Origin: Aphrocallistes beatrix
Taxonomy: Eukaryota > Porifera > Hexactinellida > Sceptrulophora > Aphrocallistidae
Direction of reading: 5' to 3'
DNA: 64,000 bases
Assembly: GCA_963281255.1 (NCBI GenBank)
Contig: OY725489.1
Span: 2,294,001 to 2,358,000 of the forward strand
Shown here: piece after piece, positions 1 through 10,477 of the stretch
Layout: the number at the start of each line of letters is the position of its first letter
Numbering within the stretch: the stretch's first letter is position 1
The notes under the pieces: generated by a model
Told to the model about the DNA's origin: nothing
Databases searched by the model: none
The model's input: the letters and a program-made list of their open reading frames with translations, nothing else
Made by a program: the position numbers and the translations under genes

Positions 1-33
1 CTGATCCAAGTTTCTCATTATAACGCGACTAAT

Positions 34-213
34 ACATGCTGCTTACTATGAACCCCCTGGGGACCAAAATCAAGTTCACAATAGAGAGACTTCATATTAA
101 GCGAACTCGCCTTAATACAAATCCTATGGAGTCTGTCGATATGGGACCAGAGTGTTTGTTCATAATATACGAGTGTTCATATTAAGCGGGTTCATAATAA
201 GCGACCCTGACTG
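34..213. repeat. Tigger/pogo-like MITE
   Basis: The right end (191-213) reads as the reverse complement of CAGTCAGGGTCGCTTATTAT and is followed by TA. The left end near 37-70 keeps the same inner motif (CTTACTATGAACCCCCTGGG) but has lost its outermost bases. The same terminus recurs at 59659 and 62901. The interior has no coding potential. TA flanks and this terminus fit a non-autonomous pogo/Tc1 element, which is an inference. Confidence 0.55.
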
Positions 214-264
214 TACTACTATGTAATACGAATTATTATTAAGCTGTTTTCATTAATTTTTAGG

Positions 265-1421
265 TATGGTCAATTTGTTGTGGGTGCTGTGGCTATTCAC
301 TCACACAAAACATCTATTTAGGAAAGAGCGGTGGAGCCGAAGGAGGTCGCCAGGTAGTGATTGAACTAGCACAGCCATATTTAGACCTCGCCACGTTATC
401 TACAGGAACAGATTCTTCTCCCACATTGAGCTGGCTGCCTATCTGGCCAAGCGGAAAACGGGAATGGTCGGAACTTCCTCTACAACCAAACTTCCACCAG
501 ATCTTGACTACCTTGTTACTCACATGCACCCTCTCACTTGGGCTTATAAATGGTACAATTGCGATGCTAAATTCACCTACCGTCCAAGACGAGGAGGAGA
601 TGAAGTAACCCTTGTTGCAGAAAAACAGCTTGTCTGTACACTCGTCTGGATGGACAAGAAATATCGTACAGGGGACAAGAAAGTCGTCTTCTTCACTAAT
701 TGCATCCCTGCGATTCCATCCTCAATAGAAAAGCAATGCCATCGAAAGAATATTCGTGATGAAAACATTATACAGCACTATACGCACCAACTCATACACA
801 GTCCACCCATTCTCAAGGCGTACAATTTCCGAATGGGAGGAGTGGATAGCATGATAGATCAGTAGGCCAGCATGCAATACCTCTTTCATCCAAACGTGGG
901 TACATGAAAGTTTTCTTTCATATTCTGGATTCGGCGGTCGTTAATGGATGGATCCTGTTTAAAACAGCCAAGCAAGAGAGAGGCGAATGGAACTCAGCAG
1001 CGAAGCAGCGAAGCAGCGTCACACTCTAGCATTGTTTAAAGAGAGTGTGATTCTCTCATTGTGTGGTGACTATACATCTAGGAAGAAGTCCCAATCAGTC
1101 CATAAACCAAAGGCATCTGTACCTAGCCAGTCGATAGACGTGATTGCTCAACACCAGATTCGACCATCTCTACAAATCCCTGACCTGCAATGTAGAAAAG
1201 CCAAATGTCAACTCTGTATGAAATCAGTTCGTACAGCGTGTTTCTGCTGTAAACTAGCATTTTGCTATAGCTGTGGTATTCAGCACCAACTTTCGCTCGC
1301 AGGTGTTATTACTGATCCGGGCTTGGAACAAGAGATTCCACCACATCTACATACAACAGAGGAAAATGAACAAGTAATATCATTAGAGATTTACAAGGCA
1401 TGGGGCGTAGGCAACGCGTGA
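265..1421 (+). pseudogene. piggyBac-like transposase relic (C-terminal half)
   Basis: This is a degenerate DDE_Tnp_1_7 (piggyBac) transposase read across several frames. Recognisable blocks in order are: KRKTGMVGTSSTTKLPPDL followed by a tryptophan-rich HPLTWAYKWYN segment (about 430-560); the family-typical YNFRMGGVDSMIDQ (about 823-862) containing the third catalytic Asp region; FFHILDSAVVNGWILFK (about 911-965); and a C-terminal cysteine-rich zinc domain, CQLC then CFCCK and CYSCG (about 1207-1275). The second catalytic Asp position, YCDRFF in the copy at 39.9 kb, reads YRNRFF here, so it is catalytically dead. A stop follows MIDQ and at least two frameshifts are present. The N-terminal third is not in the window. 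It is a transposon relic, not a host gene. Confidence 0.85.
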
Positions 1422-2096
1422 ACTTGATTCAGTCCCCGAAATTTCGGTCATTTGAGTATGGTTGAATTTCGGTCATTCCAGTATTTTGTTTTTGAAAATA
1501 TATCTGGTCGCTTGCAGTGGCACGGTATGTGGAAATAGGATCAAAAATCATAACCTTGGATTGCTTTATAATGTTGATATTTGAAATTCAGCACGCTCAC
1601 AAACCTCGGAAAGCAATTAGCATTCCGACAATAATGGTTATATTTAGTTCCTATGTCTATTCAAAAAGAGATTACAATAGACATTCCAATAACAATCATA
1701 CGACATGTTTTTGCCTTCAACGTTCCATTACATTCTTCTAATAGCATTTTTTTTCCTCTACAAAATAAATTTTAAACCACGGTGCCAGGAAGTACCAACG
1801 ATATTTTTTTGGGATTTTAAAATGTCAGTTCGTTTATAATTATCTAATTTTATTCCATAGAAATGATAAATAATTATTGTGGTTGATTTTAGTAGCCCAC
1901 TCGTAAGCCTATGAATTATCAACTATGAATTATCAACTAAAGATTTACGTAACCGATTGTCCCCTCTACTAGCACGTCTTGAGACAGTTGCTGAACAAGA
2001 AAAAGTTTCCAGTAATATCTACCTGTCAATGTTTCGTGAATTCCCTTGGGCTTATATTTCCCTCTTACATTACACAAGTTGTTAGCACATGCACCG
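1422..2096. other. AT-rich stretch without recognised gene
   Basis: Short open frames here have no recognisable motifs. The only local structure is a duplicated TATGAATTATCAAC at about 1910-1938. Nothing else is supported. Confidence 0.5.
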
Positions 2097-2695
2097 GAAA
2101 TCCTAGTCCTCTTGGCCTGAGTTCTATGGTGTCCGTATGTAGGCCTCTCACTTGTCACTATCTCGTCGTGAGTGTCAAGGTTTCAGTAAAATGTCACATG
2201 TTCATTGGCAAATAAAAATGTCCAAAGCAATCCTTCTAGATCCTCTCCAGGCAAAAGAACGGATGGCTGTTTTCGACGAAGTCCGTCTTCTCAGACAGGA
2301 ACTACTTGGTGACCTGAGGGAAGAGAACACGGTAATGAAAATCCGCATGGCAAAACTAGAAAGTCGCGAAGGATTTTTACATAATGACATTAATTTCTTA
2401 ATATTATATAATATTTTATTTAGTTTGTTTATGATTTTGTACGTTACTTCAATAAAATAATAGCCCAGTTAACTCTTTGCTTAGCTTCATAAAGGGAACT
2501 TTTAAGGGAACGTTTCCAAGAAATGAGTGTTGCGAAATAAAAATGTTAGCTGAATCGTTGTTCTTATTTAATTAAATGCCAATGAACATGCGACATTTTA
2601 CTGAAACCTTGAAACTCACGACGAGATAGTGACAATTGAGAGGCCTACATACGGGCACCGTTGAACTCAGGCCAAGAGGACTAGGTATATAGGAG
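2097..2695. repeat. Inverted-repeat element enclosing an 80-residue ORF
   Basis: The segment 2097-2215 is matched in reverse complement by about 2572-2695. Both include the blocks CCTAGTCCTCTTGGCCTGAG, GTATGTAGGCCTCTCA and CACTATCTCGTCGTGAGT. The arms of roughly 115 bp enclose an intact small ORF at 2218-2460 and its downstream flank. This looks like a small mobile element or a hairpin. I could not find a target duplication. Confidence 0.6.
2218..2460 (+). CDS. 80-residue coiled-coil plus membrane-segment micro-ORF (copy 1)
   Basis: I do not recognise the family. The predicted 80-residue protein begins at an ATG where a left inverted arm ends. It has a shared core LQAKERMA, FDEVRLLRQE and LESREGFL with leucines at near-heptad spacing (about residues 10-50), consistent with a coiled coil. 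A strongly hydrophobic stretch follows, about residues 58-76 (ILYNILFSLFMILY), consistent with one membrane segment. A second copy of equal length lies at 10090-10332 on the other strand, and the two differ by substitutions and a compensating one-residue shift, so the reading frame appears to have been kept. AATAAA overlaps the last codons (2451-2456), so a transcript could be polyadenylated at the stop. It lies within an inverted-repeat element. Function is unknown. Confidence 0.5.
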   Translation: MSKAILLDPLQAKERMAVFDEVRLLRQELLGDLREENTVMKIRMAKLESREGFLHNDINFLILYNILFSLFMILYVTSIK

Positions 2696-2756
2696 AACTA
2701 AGTGCCAGAGAACTCAGAATCAATCACCTTGTGGGCCGTTAGTGAGACAATATGTA

Positions 2757-2840
2757 CGTACTTACAATATCAATTCAAAATGAAATTTGGAATTGCCGAA
2801 TCGCGATTGAATTGAAGGGAGGTGCTGTCACGAAGTAATA
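2757..2840. repeat. Dispersed repeat, copy 1
   Basis: This segment matches 8099-8181 in direct orientation, with shared blocks ACTTACAATATCAATT and GTGCTGTCACGAAGTAAT. No coding potential or ends were identified. Confidence 0.55.
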
Positions 2841-2855
2841 ATAGGAAGTAGCGGT

Positions 2856-3130
2856 TTAATATACCTCACATATGATGTAACTAACAAAAAATGATGACTC
2901 ATCACTCTGTGATGACTTCGTCATTACACATCAACAATTTTTAGATTGACAAATTCGGTGATTTTACGTGTGATATCGATTATAATAGTTGGACAGACGT
3001 AGTAGTATTTAGAGATGTTATCCCCCATATAATTAATCAATGTGACCCAGGCGCCCAAAGGGCGCCTCCAGCAGACTCAAAGTGTCCGCAAGCCGCGCAG
3101 CGCAAGCAAGCGAAGCGCGCTTGTTTATAT
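2856..3130 (-). repeat. GC-core repeat unit (partial, minus orientation)
   Basis: This is a partial unit of the dispersed repeat family described at 42563-43725. It contains the AP-1-like GATGACTCATCA, the CGATTATAATAGTTGGACAG block, and ends with the GC-rich core GCGCAGCGCAAGCAAGCGAA then GCGCGCTTG. It is followed by an AT-rich TATATA tail, as in other copies. Confidence 0.75.
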
Positions 3131-3179
3131 ATAAATATTTCATATCTTGTTGGAAACATGGTAAGAAGTCCTAAATTAA

Positions 3180-4309
3180 GGTTGGCCTTTCCTATGAACA
3201 TTTTGTTTTTCATCAAAAATTTGCCAAAAGTCCTTTTTAACCATTTAGGATAACTAAAGGAGTTCTAAACAATAATTTTGATTTTTAGAATTTCAATGCT
3301 AATATTTCGTCACTTAGAGCCACTTGTACCACCAGGTGTCGCCTAAAAAAGGACACATTTTGTCTCATATCCATAACTTATTTGAACCATGTAAGATCAT
3401 CATTTTAATTCTAAATTCGTGTTCAGCACTAAATTTCCAGCAATTTGATATATATATTGGACATATTTGGAGAAATTCTTTGGCTGCGGGTTCCTAACAA
3501 CGGGAAGGAATGTGAAAAAATTTCTGGCCGTTGCTATGCACGGACATCCAAAAACTTCTCCAAAGATGGTCAATATATATATCAAATTGCTGAAAATTTA
3601 GTGCTGAGCACGAATTTAGTATTAAAATGATGATCTGACATGGTTCGAAGAAGTTATTGATCTCGAATTCCGGCGGACATTATCGAATGTGGTTATTTTC
3701 GGGTGGCCAGTCAGCAATGACCATTTTTCCCACTTTTGATGGAGAAAAATTTGATATACCATATTTTGAAGTTAAGTAGTGCTATAAGTTGTTGAATAAG
3801 GATATTTGCATGTTATTAAATATTCCAAAACAGTTAAAACTAATGGAAATTAAGGGACATATATAAATATTTTCGAAATCCTATTTTCTGAGACTTTTTT
3901 TTCAGCAATTATAAAGGTGATAACTTTTTGTAAATTCAACATAGGGACGAAAACTTAACGGTTTCTGATAGATCTCGAAGAGTAGAACATAATGAACAGA
4001 CATAATTTTGATAATACAAATAAAAAGAGAATTAAGAAAAAAATAGTGTAAAAATTACTAAAAATAAAATTCCTCGGGTGTTTTGGTGTGAATTTTTAAC
4101 AATATTCAAAATTTCAAAAATCTGTCTGTTCATTAATTAGTTAGATCATCGATTTATGAATGAATTTGAAAAGTTTCTAATGGATTGTAAGCATATTGTT
4201 CCCGATTTCTTACTTGTAAAATGACCAAATTTTTCAAAAAAAAATTTTTCTCTAATTATTTCAAGTATTAATGCAGTTTTGCAGATAACTATTATAGGAA
4301 AGGCCAACC
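3180..4309. mobile_element. TTAA-flanked non-autonomous DNA transposon, family A
   Basis: The ends are GGTTGGCCTTTCCTAT at the left and its exact inverse, ATAGGAAAGGCCAACC, at the right. TTAA directly flanks both (3176-3179 and 4310-4313). The element is 1130 bp with no coding capacity. A large imperfect hairpin occupies about 3379-3655, with arms running through ATTTCCAGCAATTTGATATA. TTAA target duplications fit piggyBac or Kolobok superfamilies, and I cannot choose between them. A related element is at 31275-32492 and a solo right end at 7336. Confidence 0.85.
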
Positions 4310-4563
4310 TTAAATATAGAGTTATTCAACGCAAAAATATCATATTAATTTAGTATCATGGCTACCAGACCACTCATTGTTGCTTCCTTTTGTTTCCACA
4401 ACACTTTGTTTTTTGAATATATTTTTTTCTATTTTTTTTAATTTTAATTTTAAAATTTTTTATTTATTTATTTTTTTTAACAGAAGAAAGAGAACTATTA
4501 CAGATTGAAAATAAAATTGATCCTTAACTATATTCATCTATATTCAAGTTTCCACTTCCTTTT

Positions 4564-6096
4564 CTAACTTCGTTTGCAATCAGGGCAGAACCATAATTCG
4601 TCTTTCTTTGGGACTTCTAAAAGGTATCGGCTATTTTGAAGACAGAATATATGTGACCAATCTTTGCAAATATCACATTGCAGCCACTCATCATCAGTAC
4701 TCGAATTCTTCTTTCCAATAACACCAGTCATTTCGCTTCCATTACAAATCTGACAGAGGGCTTTGCCATCATCAGTATCATCATTAGTATCACTCTTCTC
4801 TTCAGTAGGTTGTAGCGGAATAATATCAGTTACAGCAGAATATGCACCAGTCTTGTAACCAGCTCCGGTTCTCTTTCTTAATTTCTTACTACGTTTAAGT
4901 CCCATCTATGCCTTTTTACTGACTCTTTTGCAACTGTAATGGAATGACTTAGCCTCTTCCTATCTTTTTCTTCAAGCAGTGATATAAATTGATGTTTCGG
5001 CTCAATACATAATTCCCTAAAGATCTCGAGATATCCTTGGCATCCATCATAGCATCTTATTACAGCTAATGCAGCTCCTAAATTCATCAGCTCAATTTCA
5101 ACAGAACCAATTTTATGGTTCCTAAATCAATTTGTGCAGATTTTCATTTAGGTTTGACGTTTTCCTACCCCTGACTTTTTGCAGAAATTCCTCGCTAAGA
5201 TATGGCTCTAGAATGCCTTGGACACGTTGACTACACTCCAAACTGAGGTATCTTGGATGTTTCGGTGGAGTATTGCCTATTGCAATGGCCTTTTGGTAAC
5301 TACACCAAGAATATTCTCCTTTTTTGCAATATCGATGCATCTCTTTACAGTTCTCGTCATTGGCGGACTGATGAAATATAATCCCAAGCTTCCTGCATAT
5401 GTGGGATAGTGCAGTTTAAGTTATTTTTTATGACTAAGCCATCGAGCGAGGTTATTTTGTCGATTAGAATATCGCTCAAAAGATTTATTTCAGAAACAGA
5501 ATCAGGAAAAGGGAAGTTCTATTCTTCTCTGTCATGTTTAAGATTTCGCTGAGTTTTGTATCGATTTATTCCTGTGATTTTCTTCTCACTCTTTGATTTA
5601 CATTTCAATAATAAATTGTTCATTTTTCAGGTTTCATCGCAGCAATCTAATTCTTTTGCTTGTCAAATAAATGCTGTCTAATACATTTTTGTGCGTGGGA
5701 TAGACACTCACGTCTAGAGATTTCTATTCCGTATTCAGCATATTTTTCTATTACACTCGAGTATATAAGTTTGTTATCGATAGATATCTCAAAGATAACA
5801 GGGGAAAATTTTGATTCTAGAGCAACTGAATTCACATCTCCATAATTCATAGATTGGCAAAGATCTCAATGCTTGCTGAACCATTCTATGTAATCTTTCC
5901 GAGTAATCCTAGAGTTTCTAAGTGCCTGTTGTTTCTCAGTGCAAAGTCGGCATGAATTACATGCGATCTCAAAATCTAACACTTTACCACTATCGATGCT
6001 AATGGCACTCGCAAAACAATATCTAGGATGACCACCACCCTTTGAACCACCTCTACGTTGGTAGGCGCCATCATAGGAAACTTTAACTTGCATCAT
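4564..6096 (-). pseudogene. Mutator-like transposase with C-terminal PHD finger, relic
   Basis: Read from 6096 downward, fragments in several frames line up with the better copy at 27512-30643. They are: a core with SYDGAYQRRGG and RYCFASAIS (6096-5866); a segment with ECLSHAQKCIRQH (5850-5647); WCSYQKAIAIGNTPPKHPRY (5340-5122); MNLGAALAVIRCYDG (5087-4878); and a C-terminal KRTGAGYKTGAYS linker followed by a PHD-type zinc finger (4905-4564). The finger has CQIC, then CDIC, then WSHIFC, then WFCPDC. The catalytic-domain Asp in SYDG is retained, but frameshifts and internal losses break the gene. It probably bound chromatin or DNA during transposition in the intact form, which is inference. It is a distinct, diverged member and not a recent duplicate of the 27.5-kb gene. 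Confidence 0.75.
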
Positions 6097-6444
6097 ATCG
6101 TTCTCTGGAATATGACAACTTTCACTTAGTTCCTAGCACGACTGAAATGGGTTTAGGTGTCATAAAAAGCTCTTTCTCCTAGAGTTTTTGGCATACCCAT
6201 AATAGTGATCAATATATCTAATGATCTTTTTCCAATCCCAACGATGCGAGCCCAGCTAGAATTTGTAATATGTTGTCTACAAAATGCGTTTTTTTATCAA
6301 GAAATGAAAAATATTGTTTGGATGAATTATAGAATTGTGTTCCAGAATGACATTCATCGCAATAATAAATATACGCTCAACAATGCCAGCATTGAATGAT
6401 GATTTTATAAACTTATGCGATCGCATCTGTAGGCCTTACACTGG

Positions 6445-7109
6445 GGGAGTACGACAATTCGCAACACGACAATTCGCAACACAGACAATTCGTAACAGAC
6501 AATTCGCAACACCAGCTCGAACTATCACGATCAGTTAATTATGTTGTAAACAGAAGTAACTTACAAAAAGATATGAGAACAAGTCCAACTTCTTTGTCCA
6601 CATGCTAACCCACACGAGATCCTAATGGATTATGGAAAGGCTGCAATTAGCAGTTTTGAGCGGACCTGGCCTTCTTCTGTTGTGAATGGCTGTTTCTTTC
6701 ACCTTACACATAATGTTTGGCGGAAGGTGCAGGCAGAAGGAATGCAAGTTGAGTACTCACAAGACGAAGAGCTCGCTATTCGTATCCGTATTATACCAGA
6801 TCTAGCATTTACAGCACCTCACGAAGTATGTGGTATGTTCGCAGAAGTGGCCGCACAACTACCTACTGCTGAAGCGGACGGACTTATTCAATACTTCGAA
6901 AGGACATACATCGGGCGTACACTCCCAGGTGGCGCATATCAACGCGTACTGTTCCCTATCGGCATGTGGAACCATCATTTTGACACTGCTTACGGATTCC
7001 CGAGAACAACGAATATAGTTGAAGGGTGGTAGTTCGAGCTAGTGTTACGAATTGTCTGTGTTGCGAATTGTCGTGCTGCGAATTGTCTGTTGCGAATTGT
7101 CGTACTCCC
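6445..7109. mobile_element. Miniature MULE with 9-bp target-site duplication
   Basis: The terminal inverted repeats start GGGAGTACGACAATTCGC and end with its exact inverse. The element is flanked by a perfect 9-bp direct repeat, TTACACTGG, at 6436-6444 and 7110-7118. Nine-base duplications are the hallmark of Mutator-like elements. Subterminal arrays of ACAATTCGCAAC (about 6452-6515, and inverted at 7047-7102) adjoin both ends. The 665-bp element carries an internal fragment of MULE transposase. Confidence 0.9.
6590..7032 (+). pseudogene. MULE transposase core fragment
   Basis: The reading frame contains the MULE transposase (PF10551-type) signatures NGCFFHLTHNVWRKVQ and a following acidic/basic stretch to IRIIPDLAF, then YIGR and IWNHHFD-like WNHHFDTAYGFPRTTNIVEGW-type residues before ending abruptly at the right terminal repeat. 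The N-terminal FLYWCH/DNA-binding part and the C-terminus are absent. It is an internal deletion derivative, trapped between the terminal repeats of 6445-7109. It belongs to the same family as the relic at 24580-25324, which has the WRKVQ, IRM and TYIG blocks and additionally the C-terminus. Confidence 0.85.
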
Positions 7110-7249
7110 TTACACTGGAATGCCTTCCCGATCACACTACTGAGGAGGTTTGTATCAAATAGACATTTTGAAGAGAAGAAAGTTAGCTCAAAGTGGCACA
7201 ATATTTGTTTTTGAATTCAAAAATTTGTATAATGGTTCATAACCAGTCA

Positions 7250-7335
7250 AGATATATACAAATGAAAAAAACACATTTTGAGAATTTTCGATAAAAATCA
7301 TAAAATGTTGGGCTTTTCTATAGGAAAGGCCAACC
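7250..7335. repeat. Solo right end of TTAA family A element
   Basis: ATAGGAAAGGCCAACC is followed by TTAA at 7336-7339, identical to the right terminus of 3180-4309. No matching left end lies nearby, so this is a truncated copy. A TATATA run follows at about 7379-7394. Confidence 0.6.
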
Positions 7336-7828
7336 TTAAAATTTTTGAGCAATTCCACCTCGTACCACCAATGCCAGCATATATATATATATATACAATG
7401 TTGGCAACTCGTGATATATGTTATAGGGTAACAAATTCCGAAAATACCAAAGTTGCAGGAGAGTAATTATGTCAAATGTTCATAAAGTGAGTAATTTGAA
7501 TGTAAAGGAAACGGATTTTTAGCTATATTTACAGTTTTTCTTACTAATTAAATGTTATTTGACTTCACAAATGGATTAGTGTTATAACAATTTGTATAGA
7601 AATTACGTATTAGGGTGTATGACTACTTTGTCCATGGAATCACGCAGTGTTGCCAGATGAACTGCGTACTGTTGTATAATATAGGATTAAAAAGGACCCT
7701 AAAAAGAGGTATAAAACTTTTGGGAGGGGTTACGGAGGGGCTTTGCTCTAACCTATGCAGAATGCGGGAATAATAACAAATGAGGAAATTAGCTCTTACA
7801 AAAGCGTTTTAAACCTATCCAGCGAATA

Positions 7829-8090
7829 CTTCAGTTATCCGAACCCCTTGGTTGATCAAACTAAAAATATACTAAATTTATTAATGATGCATCCCTGAGT
7901 TGAGAATTGAAAGTAGTACACTGCCATCACTTTATATACTATTGATGAGGGTGCTTACATAGATCGATATGTATTTTATCCATATCCATCATTATGAGTA
8001 CTTAGTACTACTGCCCAACTTTTCTATATAATTACACAATAACTTCAGTTATCCGAACCCCCTCGGTCCCAACCCGTCCGGATAACTAAC
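7829..8090. repeat. Tigger-like MITE remnants
   Basis: TCAGTTATCCGAACCCC occurs at 7831 and again at about 8044, and its inverse GGATAACTAAC is at about 8078-8090. This motif resembles pogo/Tigger termini. Boundaries are uncertain, and two overlapping partial copies are possible. Confidence 0.4.
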
Positions 8091-8098
8091 ATCCTACT

Positions 8099-8181
8099 AT
8101 ACTTACAATATCAATTTAAAATGACATTTGGAATTGCTGAATCGGGATTGAATTGAAAGAAAGTGCTGTCACGAAGTAATT
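8099..8181. repeat. Dispersed repeat, copy 2
   Basis: This is a direct-orientation match to 2757-2840. It ends at the same GTGCTGTCACGAAGTAAT block. Confidence 0.55.
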
Positions 8182-8689
8182 TGGCACCTAAGTAAAGTAT
8201 CCCCCCCTTGAAGTAGATCCTGCCCCCTTGTGGGGAGTAAGTTGGCCCCAGTAGATAATTTAGTTCGGGCGGGGAGATACTTCGTGTCAGTGCAACTATT
8301 CCTCTTTTGTTTGGTCTCTAGTTCGATTACTACTTAACCATTCCGACGCAGTCCCACGCGAATGTATATGGATCTAATGTATGACGAATTATCAGGATGA
8401 AATGCCATTATTCCAAAACCTATTTACTCTCTGGTCCTAAACCATGAAAAAGTCTTAAACTCGACTATGACGACGTCATTATACTACCAGATATTAATTA
8501 ATATTACTCACGGATAGAATTGATGGATGGCTCGAGTATTGCTTTGTTTACTGATGTCTCCATATTCTAAAATAAAATTATCAAATTTGTAAGAATTGAT
8601 AGCATTTTAGTTAAAAATAACTGTGATATTCAACTTACTGTGGAATTAGTGCGTTTATAATATATTCGAGAAAGGTGGATTGGCATCCT

Positions 8690-9590
8690 AGTTGTCTTTT
8701 TGCTGTTGAAATTTGTATGTGCAATAATATGGCTTGGTGTCACTCTATCTACTGAATGTGGTCCAAGATATTTCTTTGCATTTTAGGTTCCGGGCAGATG
8801 TTTGGATTTCTTGATAGTACAAGTACTTGGTCTCCTTCCTCGAATTCCGACCTAAATTTAGCTACCTAGAGAATGCGGAGCATTTATATGGCTTGGCTTC
8901 AGTGGTATAGAAAATTGCTGGGAGGAGACATCCGCGATATCGGGGACACTGCACTGTGTCCCCAGTCGCCATTCTACAAATGAAAACAGATTTTGAGTCA
9001 TGAGATGAATTGAATTTACGTCAACAGAAAATATTTTTAATGTGTAGGAAGTGATGCGAATTGCAAAGTTTCTTTGAGAAAATATGGTCTGGTGATGTTA
9101 GCATCATTGTCATTACTTTCTGTAATTAGAACCAGCAGACACTAAAAATAAGAATGACTCACCCACCTATTACGTTTTGGTTTACGGTCAAAATTCCGTG
9201 TTTGAATATTCTGTTCCTTTTTGGTGTTGTCGATAGCAAACATTATGTCAGTATCACGAGTTCCATCTATTTCTTTCATCCACTCATCATCATTATTTGG
9301 CAGCTCATAGGGATCTGCTTCGTCAATGGTCATTGGAAGGGTATCAAGTTGGAGGGGATCCTGGATCAGTAGAATCGTATCCATTTGGCTCAGAACGGTC
9401 GTCGTTATTCGATGATGAGGTAATCAAGTTGAGAAGAAGGTTAGAGAAATCATAATCTCTTCTGAACATACGATAGAATGGAGTGTGCCCTGTAGATCGT
9501 TTTTTCTGAGTATTTGCTGACAGAACTGCTGGTTGTAATTTTGCTGTCCATTCTGTATCTCCATCACTCCTCAGTTTCTAAATTTTAATA
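8690..9590 (-). pseudogene. Ginger-like integrase, C-terminal half, relic
   Basis: On the minus strand from 9590 an integrase-type segment reads TEWTAKLQPAVL followed by STGHTPFYRMFRRDYDF, the post-catalytic signature of retroviral-like integrases. A low-complexity acidic region follows (frame at 9384-9142). A probable intron follows, then a second block with KFRSEFEEGDQVLVLSRNPN (about 8880-8815) and KYLGPHSVDRVTPSHII ending RMPIHLSRI (about 8790-8690). That last block aligns with NYFGPFPVNSVKKSHIITRQ and HPIHLSKKY in the intact element at 51746-51960, so it is the same family. The catalytic DDE core is absent, and frameshifts split the blocks. The gene architecture, with introns in similar places, supports common descent. 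Confidence 0.75.
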
Positions 9591-10085
9591 TAATTCAATG
9601 TTAATTAAATAAATAGGACCGAACGCAACAGTGAAGAAATAAACTCAAGATACAAGAGTTCATACATGATACTTGTTTGGAAGAGAGGAGGGAACTCCAA
9701 ACTTTGAGGGTAATTAAAAATTAGCACTTCAGTTTTATGCTTCATACTATTGAGGCTTCATTGCCATAGGAAATGGATGGAGATGTCCGCGACATTGTGC
9801 AGGACTGAGGCAAATGGGCATTACATATGTGGTTAATTCAGCCCCAACTGTGGCGTCAGCATCAAACAGTCTCTAGTAATTATCGCAGCCACATTGTTGA
9901 CTTTGTCATATTCTATGTTACTTACTGTTTGGATTTTCCTGTCATAATTATCAATCTAGTTCCTGTAAGTTGGGATAAAACTCATACGCTGAGCTCTTCA
10001 AAATAGCTCATTTTGTACTTTAAACTTAATTCCCGATCGCTATCCTAAAAGTACCCCTTATAAAGCTAAGCAAAGAGTTAACTGG
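9591..10085. other. No recognised gene
   Basis: AT-rich sequence with no ORF carrying a recognisable motif. The segment at about 10030-10085 is the inverted counterpart of 2460-2510 and belongs to the repeat that carries the 80-residue ORF. Confidence 0.5.
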
Positions 10086-10089
10086 GTTA

Positions 10090-10332
10090 TTACTTTATTG
10101 AATATAAATATAAAATAATAATTAAACTAAATAGAACGTTGTATAGAATTAATAAATTAATGTAATTAATTAAAAATCCCTTTCGACTCTCCAGAGCCGC
10201 CATACGGACTTTAATGTCCGCATTTTCGTCCCTCAATTCGGCCACCTCCTGTCGAAGTAGCCGCACCTCATCAAAAATGGCCATCCGTTCCTTGGCCTGT
10301 AATGCATGAAGGAGAATGGATCTGTGTGACAT
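10090..10332 (-). CDS. 80-residue coiled-coil plus membrane-segment micro-ORF (copy 2)
   Basis: This is a paralogue of the ORF at 2218-2460, also exactly 80 residues. The N-terminal part shares LQAKERMA, FDEVRLLRQE, then RDEN and RMAALESRKGFL, with acidic/basic heptad character consistent with a coiled coil. The C-terminal third is hydrophobic (about residues 58-76, ILYNVLFSLIIILY), consistent with one membrane anchor. Both copies end in SIK, with AATAAA overlapping the final codons. Most differences are conservative (V/I, I/V, F/L), which suggests the protein was maintained in the ancestral element. Downstream flank AACTCTTTGCTTAGC is shared with copy 1, but the upstream side carries short tandem repeats instead of the inverted arm. 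No known domain is recognised. Confidence 0.5.
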   Translation of the reverse strand: MSHRSILLHALQAKERMAIFDEVRLLRQEVAELRDENADIKVRMAALESRKGFLINYINLLILYNVLFSLIIILYLYSIK

Positions 10333-10445
10333 TGAGAGTGTGAAAAGTGAGTATGAAAAGTGAGTGTGAAAAGTGATAGTGTGAAAAGTGAGTGTGAAAA
10401 GTGATAGTGTGAAAAGTGAGAGTGTGAGGTGGTGTTTGAGGGTGG
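10330..10445. repeat. Short tandem repeats, GTGAAAAGTGA type
   Basis: Runs of GTGAAAAGTGAGT and GTGAAAAGTGATA alternate. Open frames across them are repetitive His/Ser/Phe artefacts. Confidence 0.8.
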
Positions 10446-10477
10446 GTGTGTTATACTAACGATATTTATGCAATTTT

